A stretch of 64,000 bases of DNA from Cloacibacterium sp047601505 (GTDB lineage Bacteria; Bacteroidota; Bacteroidia; Flavobacteriales; Weeksellaceae), in assembly GCF_047601505.1 (NCBI RefSeq), contig NZ_JASGJD010000001.1, positions 2,542,001-2,606,000 of the forward strand, written 5' to 3'. How positions within the stretch are numbered: position 1 is the first letter of the stretch; each line of letters opens with the position of its first letter. Positions 51,328-60,724 of the stretch are shown here, piece by piece. Position numbers and translations under genes: made by a program. Under the pieces are notes generated by a model. That model was not told the origin of the DNA. It saw nothing but the letters and a program-made list of their open reading frames with translations, and made no database searches.

Positions 51328-53718
51328 TTAAAGTCTGCTTTTTTCTTCAGTGCTACTGCTTTCAATTTTTTTAGCTTTGAAATCCTCTCCAGTTTTGAAG
51401 GTATAAATTAAAGAGAATGAAACCATCCTAGATTGCTCTTTGTGAGATATTTTAATTTCTGTATTATTAAAATAGCTCGTTGCTTTGTAAGGACTTGTAT
51501 AAAAAATATCACTAAACGAAACTTTTGCAGTGAACTGATTTTTCAAGAATTTTTTTTGAAAACCTACATCTACGCTGGCAATGCTCTTGGTAAGAATATT
51601 TCCACTTACCATTTGCGGAGTATAAAAAGCATTAAGACTCATAGAATACTCTTTTCCTAAATCTATTTCCTGCTCTGTTTGAAGAACAAACGAAGGTTTT
51701 TCAATTTTAAAATAAGGAGATTTAGAAATGGTATATGTCAACAGAAGGTTATTACTTGTAGTCCACCATTTAGCAATTTTCAAAGGAGCACTCAATGTTG
51801 CGGTGTAAACACCAGAATTACCTGCATTCGCTTTTATTATGGTAAGTAATTCTTCTCCGTTATTTTGAATAATTTGTGAAATAACATCTTCTGTATAAGA
51901 ATATCCTAAAGCAGTATAATATTTACCACTCCATAATCCTGATATTTCAAAAGAATTGGTGTATTGCGGTTTTAGATAAGGATTTCCTGTGGTTACCGAA
52001 TAATTGTCTATATAATATTTGTACGGATTCAAATCAAAATAAGAAGGTCTCTTAATTCTTCTATTATAAGAAAAGCCCAGATAATTGCTTCCTTCTTCAT
52101 TCAAATTTCTTTTCAAAAAAAGTGAAGGGAAAAAGCTAAAATAGTTTTGTGAGATTTCACCTTGTTGACTGCCGTACAAACTTGCATCTACTACTGTTTG
52201 CTCGCCTCTCGTTCCTAATTGGTATTCTGTTTTTCCCCAATTTCCACTAAAATTTACAAATCCAGCATATACTTTTTCTCGATAATCAAAATTAAAATCT
52301 AATTCTGGCGTAGAACTCCAAACAGAATCAAACGCTTCATAAGAATTGGTATTGTCTATTTGAGTAGAAGTAGCTTTAGCACCAAATGCTAAATTTTTAC
52401 CCGACTTAAAATTCCAACTGTATTTTCCTTCCGCCGTCAGTATTTTTGCTTCACTTGGATAATGGAAACGAAACAAAGTATCGCTAACAATGTTATTGTA
52501 AATATCATAATTTTTACTACCACTATAGCTGTTTCCTTTTCTTTTATTGTAAGTATAATCTGCTATAAAAGTAAACTTAGAACCCAGAGTGTCTGTTTTT
52601 ATACTATAATTAAGTCCTGTATTATGATATTGTGTATCCGAATCTGTAGGAAAACTTCCTATCGATTTAATGTTTTTAGAAACATCTGGATAAATAATCT
52701 GCGAATACGATTCTGAAGCACTTTTAAACTTACTAAACTGCCCAGTGTAAGAAATTCCTAAAAATTGTTTTGACGAAATATCATACGTTGCACCAATTTT
52801 TACTCGATTACTTTTATTTTTCTGTACATCATTAACCGATTGGTTATACTTACCATTTTCGGGGAAATCTCGTTGCTGTGTTAATTCTTCAAAATTTTTG
52901 CTATTGTTATAAGAATAGCTTGCTGCAAGCCCTAGTTTTCCTTTTTTGAAATTCAAAGAGGCATAAGGATTATAAGAGGGAAACTTTCCTAAACCCAAAG
53001 AATTATCTGCACCAATATAACCGTTTAATCCTTGCTTGGTATTTTTTTTCAATACAATATTAATAATTCCTCCTGAACCTTCTGCATCAAACTCTGCCGA
53101 AGGATGAGCTATAATTTCAATTGATGCTATTTCATTAGAACGAAGATTTTGTAAATAATTTTTAAGATCGTCACCACTTAAATTCAGCATTTTACCATCT
53201 ACCATTACCCTTGTTCCCCAAACACCATTAATGGATACTTTTCCGCTACTTACAAAAACTCCTGATGCCATTTTAAATAAATCCAATGAACTCTTTCCTG
53301 CTGTGGAAGGGTGCTCTGAAACATTCAGCACTACTCTATCAATTTTACGTTGAATAATAGGTTTTGATTTTTTGATTACCACCTCGTTAATATCGATGGT
53401 TTTTTCTTTATAGAGCTCAATACTCACATTTTGCGTAGTTTCTGTAAAAGAAAAAGCTTTGGAATAAGTAGCAAACTTGTCAGCAGTCACATTTAATACA
53501 AATTGACCTGATTCTGGAATAAAAATCTGAAAATTACCATTTTCATCTGCTATTTTCTCAATGCTGATTGTTTTTTCTTTATCATTATTCACTGTTAAAA
53601 CAGCAAATGCAATAGGCTTTCCCGAAGAATCTTTTACCGTCCCGTTTACAGTAGTCTGCGCTTGAAGGATAGCATTGCTCATCAAAAGCACCAATACCGA
53701 ATAATATAATTTCTTCAT
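51328..53718 (-). CDS. Outer-membrane beta-barrel (TonB-dependent receptor-like)
   Basis: The 796-residue protein has a signal peptide (LYYSVLVLLMSNAILQAQ). A CarboxypepD_reg domain follows (TTVNGTVKDSSGKPIAFAVL). Then comes a plug-like domain (SLDLFKMASGVFVSSG, EFDAEGSGGIINIVLKK) and a long beta-barrel of the OMP_b-brl_3 type ending in aromatic strands (FSLIYTFKTG). Members are outer-membrane receptors or pores; the ligand is unknown. It precedes the LytS/LytTR pair by 59 bases, which may sense the same stimulus. Confidence 0.88.
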   Translation of the reverse strand: MKKLYYSVLVLLMSNAILQAQTTVNGTVKDSSGKPIAFAVLTVNNDKEKTISIEKIADENGNFQIFIPESGQFVLNVTADKFATYSKAFSFTETTQNVSIELYKEKTIDINEVVIKKSKPIIQRKIDRVVLNVSEHPSTAGKSSLDLFKMASGVFVSSGKVSINGVWGTRVMVDGKMLNLSGDDLKNYLQNLRSNEIASIEIIAHPSAEFDAEGSGGIINIVLKKNTKQGLNGYIGADNSLGLGKFPSYNPYASLNFKKGKLGLAASYSYNNSKNFEELTQQRDFPENGKYNQSVNDVQKNKSNRVKIGATYDISSKQFLGISYTGQFSKFKSASESYSQIIYPDVSKNIKSIGSFPTDSDTQYHNTGLNYSIKTDTLGSKFTFIADYTYNKRKGNSYSGSKNYDIYNNIVSDTLFRFHYPSEAKILTAEGKYSWNFKSGKNLAFGAKATSTQIDNTNSYEAFDSVWSSTPELDFNFDYREKVYAGFVNFSGNWGKTEYQLGTRGEQTVVDASLYGSQQGEISQNYFSFFPSLFLKRNLNEEGSNYLGFSYNRRIKRPSYFDLNPYKYYIDNYSVTTGNPYLKPQYTNSFEISGLWSGKYYTALGYSYTEDVISQIIQNNGEELLTIIKANAGNSGVYTATLSAPLKIAKWWTTSNNLLLTYTISKSPYFKIEKPSFVLQTEQEIDLGKEYSMSLNAFYTPQMVSGNILTKSIASVDVGFQKKFLKNQFTAKVSFSDIFYTSPYKATSYFNNTEIKISHKEQSRMVSFSLIYTFKTGEDFKAKKIESSSTEEKSRL

Positions 53719-53920
53719 TTTCTATATTTATTTTTCAGTAAAAATAGAATCATGACTTATCAATTTCAATTTCATTCGGTAGAATCTATAAAACTTTCGG
53801 TGAAAATTGATTTATGAAGGGTGAAAAAAACTTCGGGAATAATATTTTTATAAGCTACTAAATGATTATTTAGCTTTAAATCTAGATTTATTATTCTTTA
53901 TCAATACTCTCAGTACATTT

Positions 53921-54160
53921 CTAAAATATTTTAACATTGAAAATATTTAAAACAACTATTAAAGGGATAAATACTACTAAAAAAGCTAACGAATAAGCAA
54001 AATATTTAATGAGAATATTACTTTCTTTTCTGAAAATTAAAGCAATAAGTCTAAATATATAGCAAAATAAAGAAATGATAAAATTAATTACAACAATCAT
54101 ACTTACACCTTTTGCAACTACACCAACTTCAGTCTTCGGAAATATTAGCAACAAAACCAA
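53921..54160 (-). CDS. Small hypothetical membrane protein (about 80 aa)
   Basis: The frame has TTG at 54160 as the first usable start; upstream it stays open for about 18 codons (STSDSLKYPNGVFAELV) to a stop without an ATG. It encodes two hydrophobic helices around KYFAYSLAFLVVFIPLIVVL. The missing ATG and the short upstream phrase, which looks like the end of a signal-like helix, suggest a truncated or decayed gene. Function unknown. Confidence 0.35.
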   Translation of the reverse strand: MVLLLIFPKTEVGVVAKGVSMIVVINFIISLFCYIFRLIALIFRKESNILIKYFAYSLAFLVVFIPLIVVLNIFNVKIF

Positions 54161-54252
54161 TTCTGCAAATACACCATTCGGGTATTTCAGACTATCAGAA
54201 GTGGATATGAAAAATTATACAATACAATAATAGTTTCTCAATTTATATTGTA

Positions 54253-54289
54253 AAAGAGTGATTTTAAATTATCATTAGAATCACTCTTT
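54253..54289. terminator. Bidirectional terminator
   Basis: AAAGAGTGATT (54253-54263) pairs perfectly with AATCACTCTTT (54279-54289). It lies between the membrane ORF and the end of the quinone oxidoreductase gene. Confidence 0.75.
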
Positions 54290-54387
54290 CAATACATAAA
54301 AGTATATTTTACAAGCTAAAAAAAATAATTATTTACATCTAAAGACACATTATTTTCATTTTTGTTGACTCATAATCCAAATATTAA

Positions 54388-55359
54388 TTAATCCCAGCTC
54401 AGCATTACTTTCCCTATATGCTCTCCTTTTTCAAGGCATCGATGAGCTTCTATTACATCCCAATAAGGAAACGTTTTATAAACAACCGGTTTGAAGCATC
54501 CAGATTCAATTAGCGACCATACATTTTGATAGACTGCATTTGCTAATTGAGTTTTGTACCTATAATCTCTATCTCTAAGGGTACTTCCTGTTATGGTCAA
54601 TCTTTTAGTCATAATTTCCCAAATGCTAAGCTCCACCTTATCTCCTCCTTCCGAATTGATATGAATTAAGCGACCTTCTTTATTCAGAATATTCAGATTT
54701 TTTTGAAAATAATCTCCACCCCGCATATCAAGAATCACGTCTACACCTTCATTCTTCAATTCTCTTTCAAAATCCTGTATTTTGTAATTAATACATAAGT
54801 CTGCTCCAAGCTCATAACAAAAGTCTGCTTTACTTTTCGAGCCAACAGTTGTCACCACTTTGATACCTAAAGCATGTGCAATTTGAATAGCTGTAATACC
54901 AATTCCGCTGCTTCCACCATGTACTAGTAAAGTTTCTCCAGATTGAATATGACCTCTCTCAAAAACATTTGACCAAACTGTAAAAATGGTCTCCGGTAAA
55001 CTTGCGGCTTCAATAAATCCTAATCCACTAGGAACAGATAAACATTGCCCTTCATTAACCGTTACAAACTGCGAGTATCCACCACCTGAAAGTAAGGCAC
55101 ATACTTTGTCTCCAATCTTAAAACGAGTAACTTCAGAGCCACAAGCTACTATTACACCTGCTACTTCTAAACCCGGAATAATAATTGAATTTTCTGCTGG
55201 AGCGGCATATTTACCTTCACGTTGCAATATATCACTACGATTAATACCTGAAGCCTTTACTTCAATGAGTACTTCATTTTTTAAAGTATCTAAATTAGGA
55301 ACATTTACAACTTTTAAAACATCTGGCCCTCCGAATTGTGTAATGATAATTGATTTCAT
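54388..55359 (-). CDS. NAD(P)H quinone oxidoreductase (MDR, PIG3-type)
   Basis: The 323-residue protein starts MKSIIITQFGGPDVLKVVNV. GroES-like part: SGINRSDILQREGKYAAPAE, IIPGLEVAGVIVACG. Rossmann loop: VHGGSSGIGITAIQIAHALG. C-terminus: TFPYWDVIEAHRCLEKGEHI, GKVMLSW. This is the TP53I3/PIG3 quinone reductase branch without zinc. It follows an SRPBCC gene by 11 bases and is in one operon with it. A LysR regulator is divergent, and is likely to control the operon. Confidence 0.92.
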   Translation of the reverse strand: MKSIIITQFGGPDVLKVVNVPNLDTLKNEVLIEVKASGINRSDILQREGKYAAPAENSIIIPGLEVAGVIVACGSEVTRFKIGDKVCALLSGGGYSQFVTVNEGQCLSVPSGLGFIEAASLPETIFTVWSNVFERGHIQSGETLLVHGGSSGIGITAIQIAHALGIKVVTTVGSKSKADFCYELGADLCINYKIQDFERELKNEGVDVILDMRGGDYFQKNLNILNKEGRLIHINSEGGDKVELSIWEIMTKRLTITGSTLRDRDYRYKTQLANAVYQNVWSLIESGCFKPVVYKTFPYWDVIEAHRCLEKGEHIGKVMLSWD

Positions 55360-55370
55360 TATTTTTTATT

Positions 55371-55928
55371 TTATAGTGGTAAATTATATTTTCCATACAA
55401 CGCTTTATTTTCAATACTCTTAGCAAAGAGTGGCGTTTCTTCATGATTATGCGCATCAGATGCTTCCTGACGAGCTTTTGCAGCATTCTCTAATGTAATA
55501 TTATTTTCTCTAATAAATATCAAAAATTCAAGTGTAGCAGTAGCATGGATTGTATTGGTAAATTTGCAACTATTTCCATCAATCTTTTCAGCTCTCAGCT
55601 CCCACAGCACTTGCACTTTAGAACGACCATTAGAAGTAATAGTATCTGAAAGAGAAAGCATTCGACAATAATCTGAGCTATATTCAGTAGCTACATAATG
55701 CTGAATGACAAGTGCCGTTCCCACATATTCTACATTAATAGACATTGGCTTACCTTCAAAATTAGTAGTAATACCTGCACCAATATGATTAACCGAACAA
55801 CGTTGATACTCAGCATCTGGGAGATTTAATAACCAATCAGCAATGTTTACTTTTTCAATCGGAGCATTTATAATTGCTGATACGACAGATGCAGATAAGG
55901 CATTTTCTTTAGTTTGTAAAATTTCCAT
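55371..55928 (-). CDS. SRPBCC-like protein
   Basis: The 185-residue soluble protein has the polyketide-cyclase-like pattern ASVVSAIINAPIEKVNIADW in the N-terminal part and HATATLEFLIFIRENN near the end. It lacks a signal peptide. Function unknown; SRPBCC proteins bind hydrophobic ligands. First gene of the operon with the quinone reductase at 54388, divergent from LysR at 56058 over 129 bases. Confidence 0.6.
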   Translation of the reverse strand: MEILQTKENALSASVVSAIINAPIEKVNIADWLLNLPDAEYQRCSVNHIGAGITTNFEGKPMSINVEYVGTALVIQHYVATEYSSDYCRMLSLSDTITSNGRSKVQVLWELRAEKIDGNSCKFTNTIHATATLEFLIFIRENNITLENAAKARQEASDAHNHEETPLFAKSIENKALYGKYNLPL

Positions 55929-55954
55929 TTTTCTTAAATTTTAAATATTAATAA

Positions 55955-55969
55955 TTTGATATGACAAAG
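55955..55969 (-). promoter_or_regulatory. TTTGATATGnCAAA motif
   Basis: TTTGATATGACAAAG on the plus strand lies 27 bases before the SRPBCC start. The same 15-mer (one base varying) lies at 2955-2969 before the kdp leader ORF and 59560-59574 before the chloroperoxidase-like gene. It is nearly palindromic and followed by similar AT-rich leaders. It may be a -7 box with leader or an operator. Confidence 0.4.
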
Positions 55970-56041
55970 TAAAACAATATCTCTTAATCTAGTAAACGAC
56001 ATTTTTCGATATAATTAATCGTTAATTTCGATTTAGAAAAC

Positions 56042-56049
56042 TATCTTTG
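56042..56049 (+). promoter_or_regulatory. Promoter box TATCTTTG of the LysR gene
   Basis: TATCTTTG fits TAnnTTTG and ends only 8 bases before the ATG at 56058, so the transcript would be leaderless or nearly so. Confidence 0.5.
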
Positions 56050-56057
56050 TTAAAAAA

Positions 56058-56933
56058 ATGGAGCTACGTCAATTAAAATATTTTATACGAGCCGCTGAGT
56101 TGTCAAATTTCACTAAAGCTTCGGAAGAACTTTTCATTACTCAAAGTACTCTTTCACAACAAATAAAGGAATTGGAGAACAGTTTGAATATCTCATTATT
56201 CGACCGTATTGGAAAGCGAGTAAAACTTACTGAAGCTGGTGAAATAATGCTTCAATATGCAAGAAAAACGATTTATCAATCTGAAGAAAGCAAACAAGTT
56301 TTAAGAGACCTAAACAATCTAAAAACAGGTAAATTAATTATAGGATCTACTTATGGATTGACGCATATATTAATTAATTCTCTAACTTCCTTTAGCCAAG
56401 AATACCCTGACATACAAATTCAAATAGTGTTTGGTTCAACTTTAGAACTATTAAAAAAACTAAGAAATTATGAATTAGATTGTATACTTTCATTCCTTTC
56501 AAAGTCTAACAATAATTCAGATATAGAAACTGTAACACTTTTTACTTCAACATTGTCTCTCATCGTTCACAAATCACATCCTTGGAGTAGATTAAAAAAA
56601 ATTTCTTTAAAAATGATAAAAGAAGTTCCCCTAGTAATTGCTTCTCAAAGCTATAGTATCCGTAATTATTTAGACGAAATTCTTACACAAAACAATGTAA
56701 GGTTAAATATACAAATGGAGATAAATGATATTCACAGTTTATTGAAACTTACCAATACCAAACGATGGAATACAATATTGATGAGTAGCTCTTTATTTGA
56801 TTTTTCGGAGTTGAGAGCCATTCCTTTGGAAGAAAGAAATACCGAAAGAGAAGCTACAATCACTTTCTTGAAAGATATATATCATAAAAAGGCTATGCTA
56901 GCATTTCAGAAAGTTATATTAGAGAAAATTTAA
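56058..56933 (+). CDS. LysR-family transcriptional regulator
   Basis: The 291-residue protein starts with the winged HTH MELRQLKYFIRAAELSNFTK, ASEELFITQSTLSQQIKELE, and has the effector domain from about residue 90 (GKLIIGSTYGLTHILINSLT). It is divergent from the SRPBCC/quinone reductase operon, its likely target. Confidence 0.92.
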   Translation: MELRQLKYFIRAAELSNFTKASEELFITQSTLSQQIKELENSLNISLFDRIGKRVKLTEAGEIMLQYARKTIYQSEESKQVLRDLNNLKTGKLIIGSTYGLTHILINSLTSFSQEYPDIQIQIVFGSTLELLKKLRNYELDCILSFLSKSNNNSDIETVTLFTSTLSLIVHKSHPWSRLKKISLKMIKEVPLVIASQSYSIRNYLDEILTQNNVRLNIQMEINDIHSLLKLTNTKRWNTILMSSSLFDFSELRAIPLEERNTEREATITFLKDIYHKKAMLAFQKVILEKI

Positions 56934-57104
56934 TAAAAACCCTCACTCATTTTAAGCAAAAAAACAGTTTCCAATAAAATAATAATTGCAGTCTTATTAA
57001 CAAGAAGCAATTATTAAATATATCCCCTAAAAAAGGAAAACCCTTCTTCTGCAAACTTCTGCATTAGAAAGGTTTTTAATATAATATTTTAAAGAGTACT
57101 TAAA

Positions 57105-57875
57105 TTATATTTTCTTTCCGATGAAAAAGACATAACCATAATATTCTTTAAATCGATCGTATAATTCTGATTCGTATCGTTGAGAGGTTATAAATTCTTC
57201 TACAGTTTTATTATTCTTATACTTCTCCAGAAAAACCTTTTGTAAACGTCTGGTTACAGCATAATAATTTGTCCAAACAGATTCAGGTAAAACAAATATT
57301 GCAATGGGTAAATATCCTGCTTTCTGCATTAGTCTTACTTTATTTGAAATAGTATCTATTTCAGGATAAGCTTTTTCCCAAAACTCTTGAATTTCAATAG
57401 GTCTTTCATCTGTAAACCACGTATTTTCTGTTACTGCAATATAGCCACCTTTTTTAAGATATTTCTTCCATTCATTCATTCCTCGCTCAAAACCTATATT
57501 ATAAATAGCTCCTTCAGACCAAATTAAATCCAGCTCTTCTTCTTCAAAAGGCAAGCTTTCCATTGTTCCGACAATACCTTTTACCCTATTTTGAAGATTT
57601 TTATCTAATGCATTTTGGTTAAATTGTTCAATAAAATTATTCCAAATGTCGACACCAATAATTTGACAAGATATATTTTGTCCTAACACCATTGTTTGTC
57701 CTCCTGTCCCACAGCCAATATCAGCTATCTTAGAATGATCTGTTAAACCTTCAATAAAGCTCAATGCTTTAATTGTTATATTTGAGTTTCCAGGACCTTG
57801 TCTTTCGGTGCTTGAAAAATATTCATAGATTATATTTAAGTCAAAATCGTGAATTGTATGTATTTCGTTACTCAT
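57105..57875 (-). CDS. Class I SAM-dependent methyltransferase
   Basis: The 256-residue protein has motif I KIADIGCGTGGQTMVLGQ, II IIGVDIWNNFIEQFN, an acidic VGTMESLPFEEEELDLIWSE, and KYLKKGGYIAVTENTWF. This matches the Bacteroidetes group of ubiE-like small-molecule methyltransferases. The substrate is unknown. It stands alone; the 338-base gap upstream (57876-58213) shows no recognisable feature. Confidence 0.88.
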   Translation of the reverse strand: MSNEIHTIHDFDLNIIYEYFSSTERQGPGNSNITIKALSFIEGLTDHSKIADIGCGTGGQTMVLGQNISCQIIGVDIWNNFIEQFNQNALDKNLQNRVKGIVGTMESLPFEEEELDLIWSEGAIYNIGFERGMNEWKKYLKKGGYIAVTENTWFTDERPIEIQEFWEKAYPEIDTISNKVRLMQKAGYLPIAIFVLPESVWTNYYAVTRRLQKVFLEKYKNNKTVEEFITSQRYESELYDRFKEYYGYVFFIGKKI

Positions 57876-58213
57876 TGTTTCATTTTTTTTGTATTGCAGT
57901 AATACATTATTACCGCACGCTGATTATACTTTAATTATTACAATTGAAAACTTCTCGAATGAATGATCCGAGAATAAACGAATGAACAATCTATACTAGA
58001 TGTATAAATTGTTTACAATACAATATCCAAGTTATTGGTTAACATTTTGCTAAATTACAAAAACATTAGTAAATTTAAGTATTACTTGTAACACATTTAA
58101 GCAACTATGATTTATAGTTGTTTATGTTCGACAAAAATGTAAATTCAAAATTTATAACTTTTTAATAGTTAATAAATATTTTGTAATTTTAATCATTAAC
58201 AAAACAATAAACC

Positions 58214-58570
58214 ATGAATTTCAAAATTGAACTCAACACACAAAAACGAGGCTCTAACATTGTTTTTCACAATATTATTTTTGACTTTTTTAAAATAAAT
58301 ATTGTAGAAAGACATAAAAAATCAAAACAATCACAATCCTCATTAGAATTTGCATTATTTAAAATCAGGACTATAAATAACAACATCATCAATACCAAAG
58401 AAGGCAATGCCAGATTCAAAATTAAAAAAAATCATTTAGAAACATACAAAAAATTAATTCAAATATTAAATTCTTACGAATATAAAAATAGACTTATTGA
58501 TAGAAAAAATGCTGATCAAAAATTAGTTGACTTTATTTTAAGTTTAGTTATTTCTAATTATACGATATAA
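58214..58570 (+). CDS. Hypothetical protein (118 aa)
   Basis: The 118-residue basic, soluble protein starts MNFKIELNTQKRGSNIVFHN. It has a Lys/Asn-rich middle and no signal peptide. A perfect terminator follows at 58638. Its family is unknown to me. Confidence 0.45.
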   Translation: MNFKIELNTQKRGSNIVFHNIIFDFFKINIVERHKKSKQSQSSLEFALFKIRTINNNIINTKEGNARFKIKKNHLETYKKLIQILNSYEYKNRLIDRKNADQKLVDFILSLVISNYTI

Positions 58571-58637
58571 TAAATTAAAATAGAGCTCATTGTTTTTAGA
58601 AATAATAAGTTAAGTTTACTATAATCACAAACAAAAA

Positions 58638-58662
58638 AAGCTAATTCTAAGCGAATTAGCTT
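58638..58662. terminator. Bidirectional terminator
   Basis: AAGCTAATTC (58638-58647) pairs perfectly with GAATTAGCTT (58653-58662) over loop TAAGC. An A-run precedes and T-rich sequence follows. It serves both converging genes. Confidence 0.8.
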
Positions 58663-58707
58663 CCATTCTTATTGAGCATTAAAATAAGTCAATTAATTTC
58701 TATATTC

Positions 58708-59529
58708 CTAAGAATTGATAAATTCAAGAATATCTTTATTAATCGTCTCAGCTTCTGTAGTTGGCATTCCATGAGGAAATCCTGGATAAATTATAAGTTT
58801 ACCATTTTTTAATAATTCCGCAGCTTTTACCGCTGTTGTAGCATAAGGTACAATTTGGTCATCATCGCCATGTAAAACTAATACAGGAATATCTACAGTT
58901 TTAAGGTCATCTGTAAAATCTGTTTCTGAAAAAACTTTTATACAATCAAACTGAGCTTTTATTCCTCCCATCATTCCTTGTCTCCACCAATTCTCTTGAA
59001 TTCCTTTTTTAACATCAGCTCCTTCCCTATTATATCCAAAAAATGGGAAAGTTATATCTTGATAAAATTGAGCTCTATGATGCTTTGTATTAAATCGAAT
59101 ATCATCAAAAACTGCCAAAGGAACACCATCAGGATTATTTTCATTTTGAATCATATAAGGTGTAATTGCGCTAACTAAAACAACTTTAGCCACTCGGTCT
59201 TTACCAAACTTTGCGGCATATCTTATTGCCTCTCCACCACCTGTAGAATGTCCAATATGAATAGTATTTTTTAAGTCTAAGAATTCTACTAACTCTGCTA
59301 CATCTGCTGCATAGGTATCCATATCATTCCCTTTAAAAGTTTGAGTAGATCTTCCATGCCCTCTTCTATCATGTGCAATTACTCTAAATCCTTTTTCTAA
59401 GAAAAACATCATTTGAGCATCCCAATCATCAGATGTTAAAGGCCAGCCATGATGAAAAAAAATGGGTTGACCGGTTCCTAAATCTTTGAAATAAATTTCT
59501 GCTCCGTCTTTTACTGTAAACTTGTTCAT
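58708..59529 (-). CDS. Alpha/beta hydrolase, non-heme chloroperoxidase-like
   Basis: The 273-residue protein starts MNKFTVKDGAEIYFKDLGTG. The catalytic parts are FFHHGWPLTSDDWDAQMMFF, AHDRRGHGRS, nucleophile elbow IHIGHSTGGGEAIRYAAKFG (GHSTGG), acid LHGDDDQIVPY and His FPHGMP. It is the cofactor-free haloperoxidase/perhydrolase group. An AraC gene starts 989 bases upstream on the same strand (59688-60518). Confidence 0.92.
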   Translation of the reverse strand: MNKFTVKDGAEIYFKDLGTGQPIFFHHGWPLTSDDWDAQMMFFLEKGFRVIAHDRRGHGRSTQTFKGNDMDTYAADVAELVEFLDLKNTIHIGHSTGGGEAIRYAAKFGKDRVAKVVLVSAITPYMIQNENNPDGVPLAVFDDIRFNTKHHRAQFYQDITFPFFGYNREGADVKKGIQENWWRQGMMGGIKAQFDCIKVFSETDFTDDLKTVDIPVLVLHGDDDQIVPYATTAVKAAELLKNGKLIIYPGFPHGMPTTEAETINKDILEFINS

Positions 59530-59559
59530 AATTTTTAAATTTTAAATTGTTAATAATAT

Positions 59560-59574
59560 TTTGATATGGCAAAA
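59560..59574 (-). promoter_or_regulatory. TTTGATATGnCAAA motif
   Basis: TTTGATATGGCAAAA lies 31 bases before the hydrolase start at 59529. It matches the motifs at 2955 and 55955. The leader after it (TTAACAATTTAAAATTTAA) is also close to that of the SRPBCC gene. Confidence 0.4.
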
Positions 59575-59687
59575 TTGAGCTAAAAAAACAAAGGCATCAA
59601 TGGACACTTTTCTCTTTGTATTGTACTTTTTTCCTAGTGATATAAAAATAAAAGCACAGCTTATAGCTATGCTTTATAATTAATTTA

Positions 59688-60518
59688 TCAAATTTTAGAA
59701 TTTTTTCTAAATGAGGCCGGCGACAAACCAGCATTTTTAGTAAAAAAGCGAACAAAGTATGCATCATCGTCATAATTTAAGTTATAGGCAATTTCTTTCA
59801 CTGACATGCTTGTATAAAACAAAAGGCGTTTACTTTCCAGAATAAGCCTATCTTTAATTATATCATTAGGTGTTTTTTTACTGATAAGACTAATTTTTTT
59901 ACCTAAATTTTTTGGGGTCATAAATAGCATATCAGCATAATCGGACACTTTATGATGAGTTTTATAATGTCGTTCTACTAACAAACTAAATTTTCTTAAA
60001 AAATTAACTTCTGTTTGCAAGTCATCATTTTCTAAATAATGTTGTTTTTTCCAAATTCTAGTAGATTTTAAAATAATTATTTTCAACAAAATTCTCAGCA
60101 TTTCTTCAGTACTAGAATCTTCACTTTTCATTTCATTTTTTATTTCATTAATAATATTTTTAATCTCTTGAGATTGATTATCATTTAAAGAAATAAAAAG
60201 AATTTCAAAAACGTTATTATATAATATTCCATCACAGGCTACTTCATGATCATGAATTTCAATACAATAAAAATCTCTATTAAAATGCATTAAAGTAGCT
60301 TCTATGGCTTCACATGGCTTTATTACTATTTTAGGATTAACAAATAACAACGAATCTACATCCAACATAAATTCCTGAAAATCAACTTGTACAATTGAGC
60401 CTCTTGGAAAAAACAATATTTTTATGTCATTTTCAATAGAATTCCAAAATTCTTCATCTAAAGATTCTTTTGTAAAAGATATATTCCCAAAACGTTTATA
60501 TGAAAATTGCTTAATCAT
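59688..60518 (-). CDS. AraC-family transcriptional regulator
   Basis: The 276-residue protein starts MIKQFSYKRFGNISFTKESL. The N-terminal cupin-like part is followed by an AraC HTH pair (DYADMLFMTPKNLGKKISLI, SVKEIAYNLNYDDDAYFVRF, GLSPASFRKNSK). It lies 158 bases upstream of the chloroperoxidase-like gene on the same strand and is divergent from the LytS gene at 60725. A control role for the hydrolase is likely. Confidence 0.87.
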   Translation of the reverse strand: MIKQFSYKRFGNISFTKESLDEEFWNSIENDIKILFFPRGSIVQVDFQEFMLDVDSLLFVNPKIVIKPCEAIEATLMHFNRDFYCIEIHDHEVACDGILYNNVFEILFISLNDNQSQEIKNIINEIKNEMKSEDSSTEEMLRILLKIIILKSTRIWKKQHYLENDDLQTEVNFLRKFSLLVERHYKTHHKVSDYADMLFMTPKNLGKKISLISKKTPNDIIKDRLILESKRLLFYTSMSVKEIAYNLNYDDDAYFVRFFTKNAGLSPASFRKNSKI

Positions 60519-60698
60519 AAAGTGAAATAATTAATAAAAATTTCAATTCATCTAACACTTGTTAACTTATTAATATTGAAACCTGAGCAAATATAAACTA
60601 AAGCAATCTTATTATAATATTAATTTATTGTCAATAAACATAAAATTGCTATAGAAATAATAAATAAAAATTTTATAGAATTGAACGTCTGTAATTTT

Positions 60699-60706
60699 TA
60701 TCTTTG
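60699..60706 (+). promoter_or_regulatory. Promoter box TATCTTTG of the LytS/LytTR pair
   Basis: TATCTTTG matches the TAnnTTTG consensus and lies 18 bases before the ATG at 60725. A TTG at 60681 is 15 bases upstream, somewhat close for a -33 element. Confidence 0.5.
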
Positions 60707-60724
60707 TTTATATTAATATTCAAT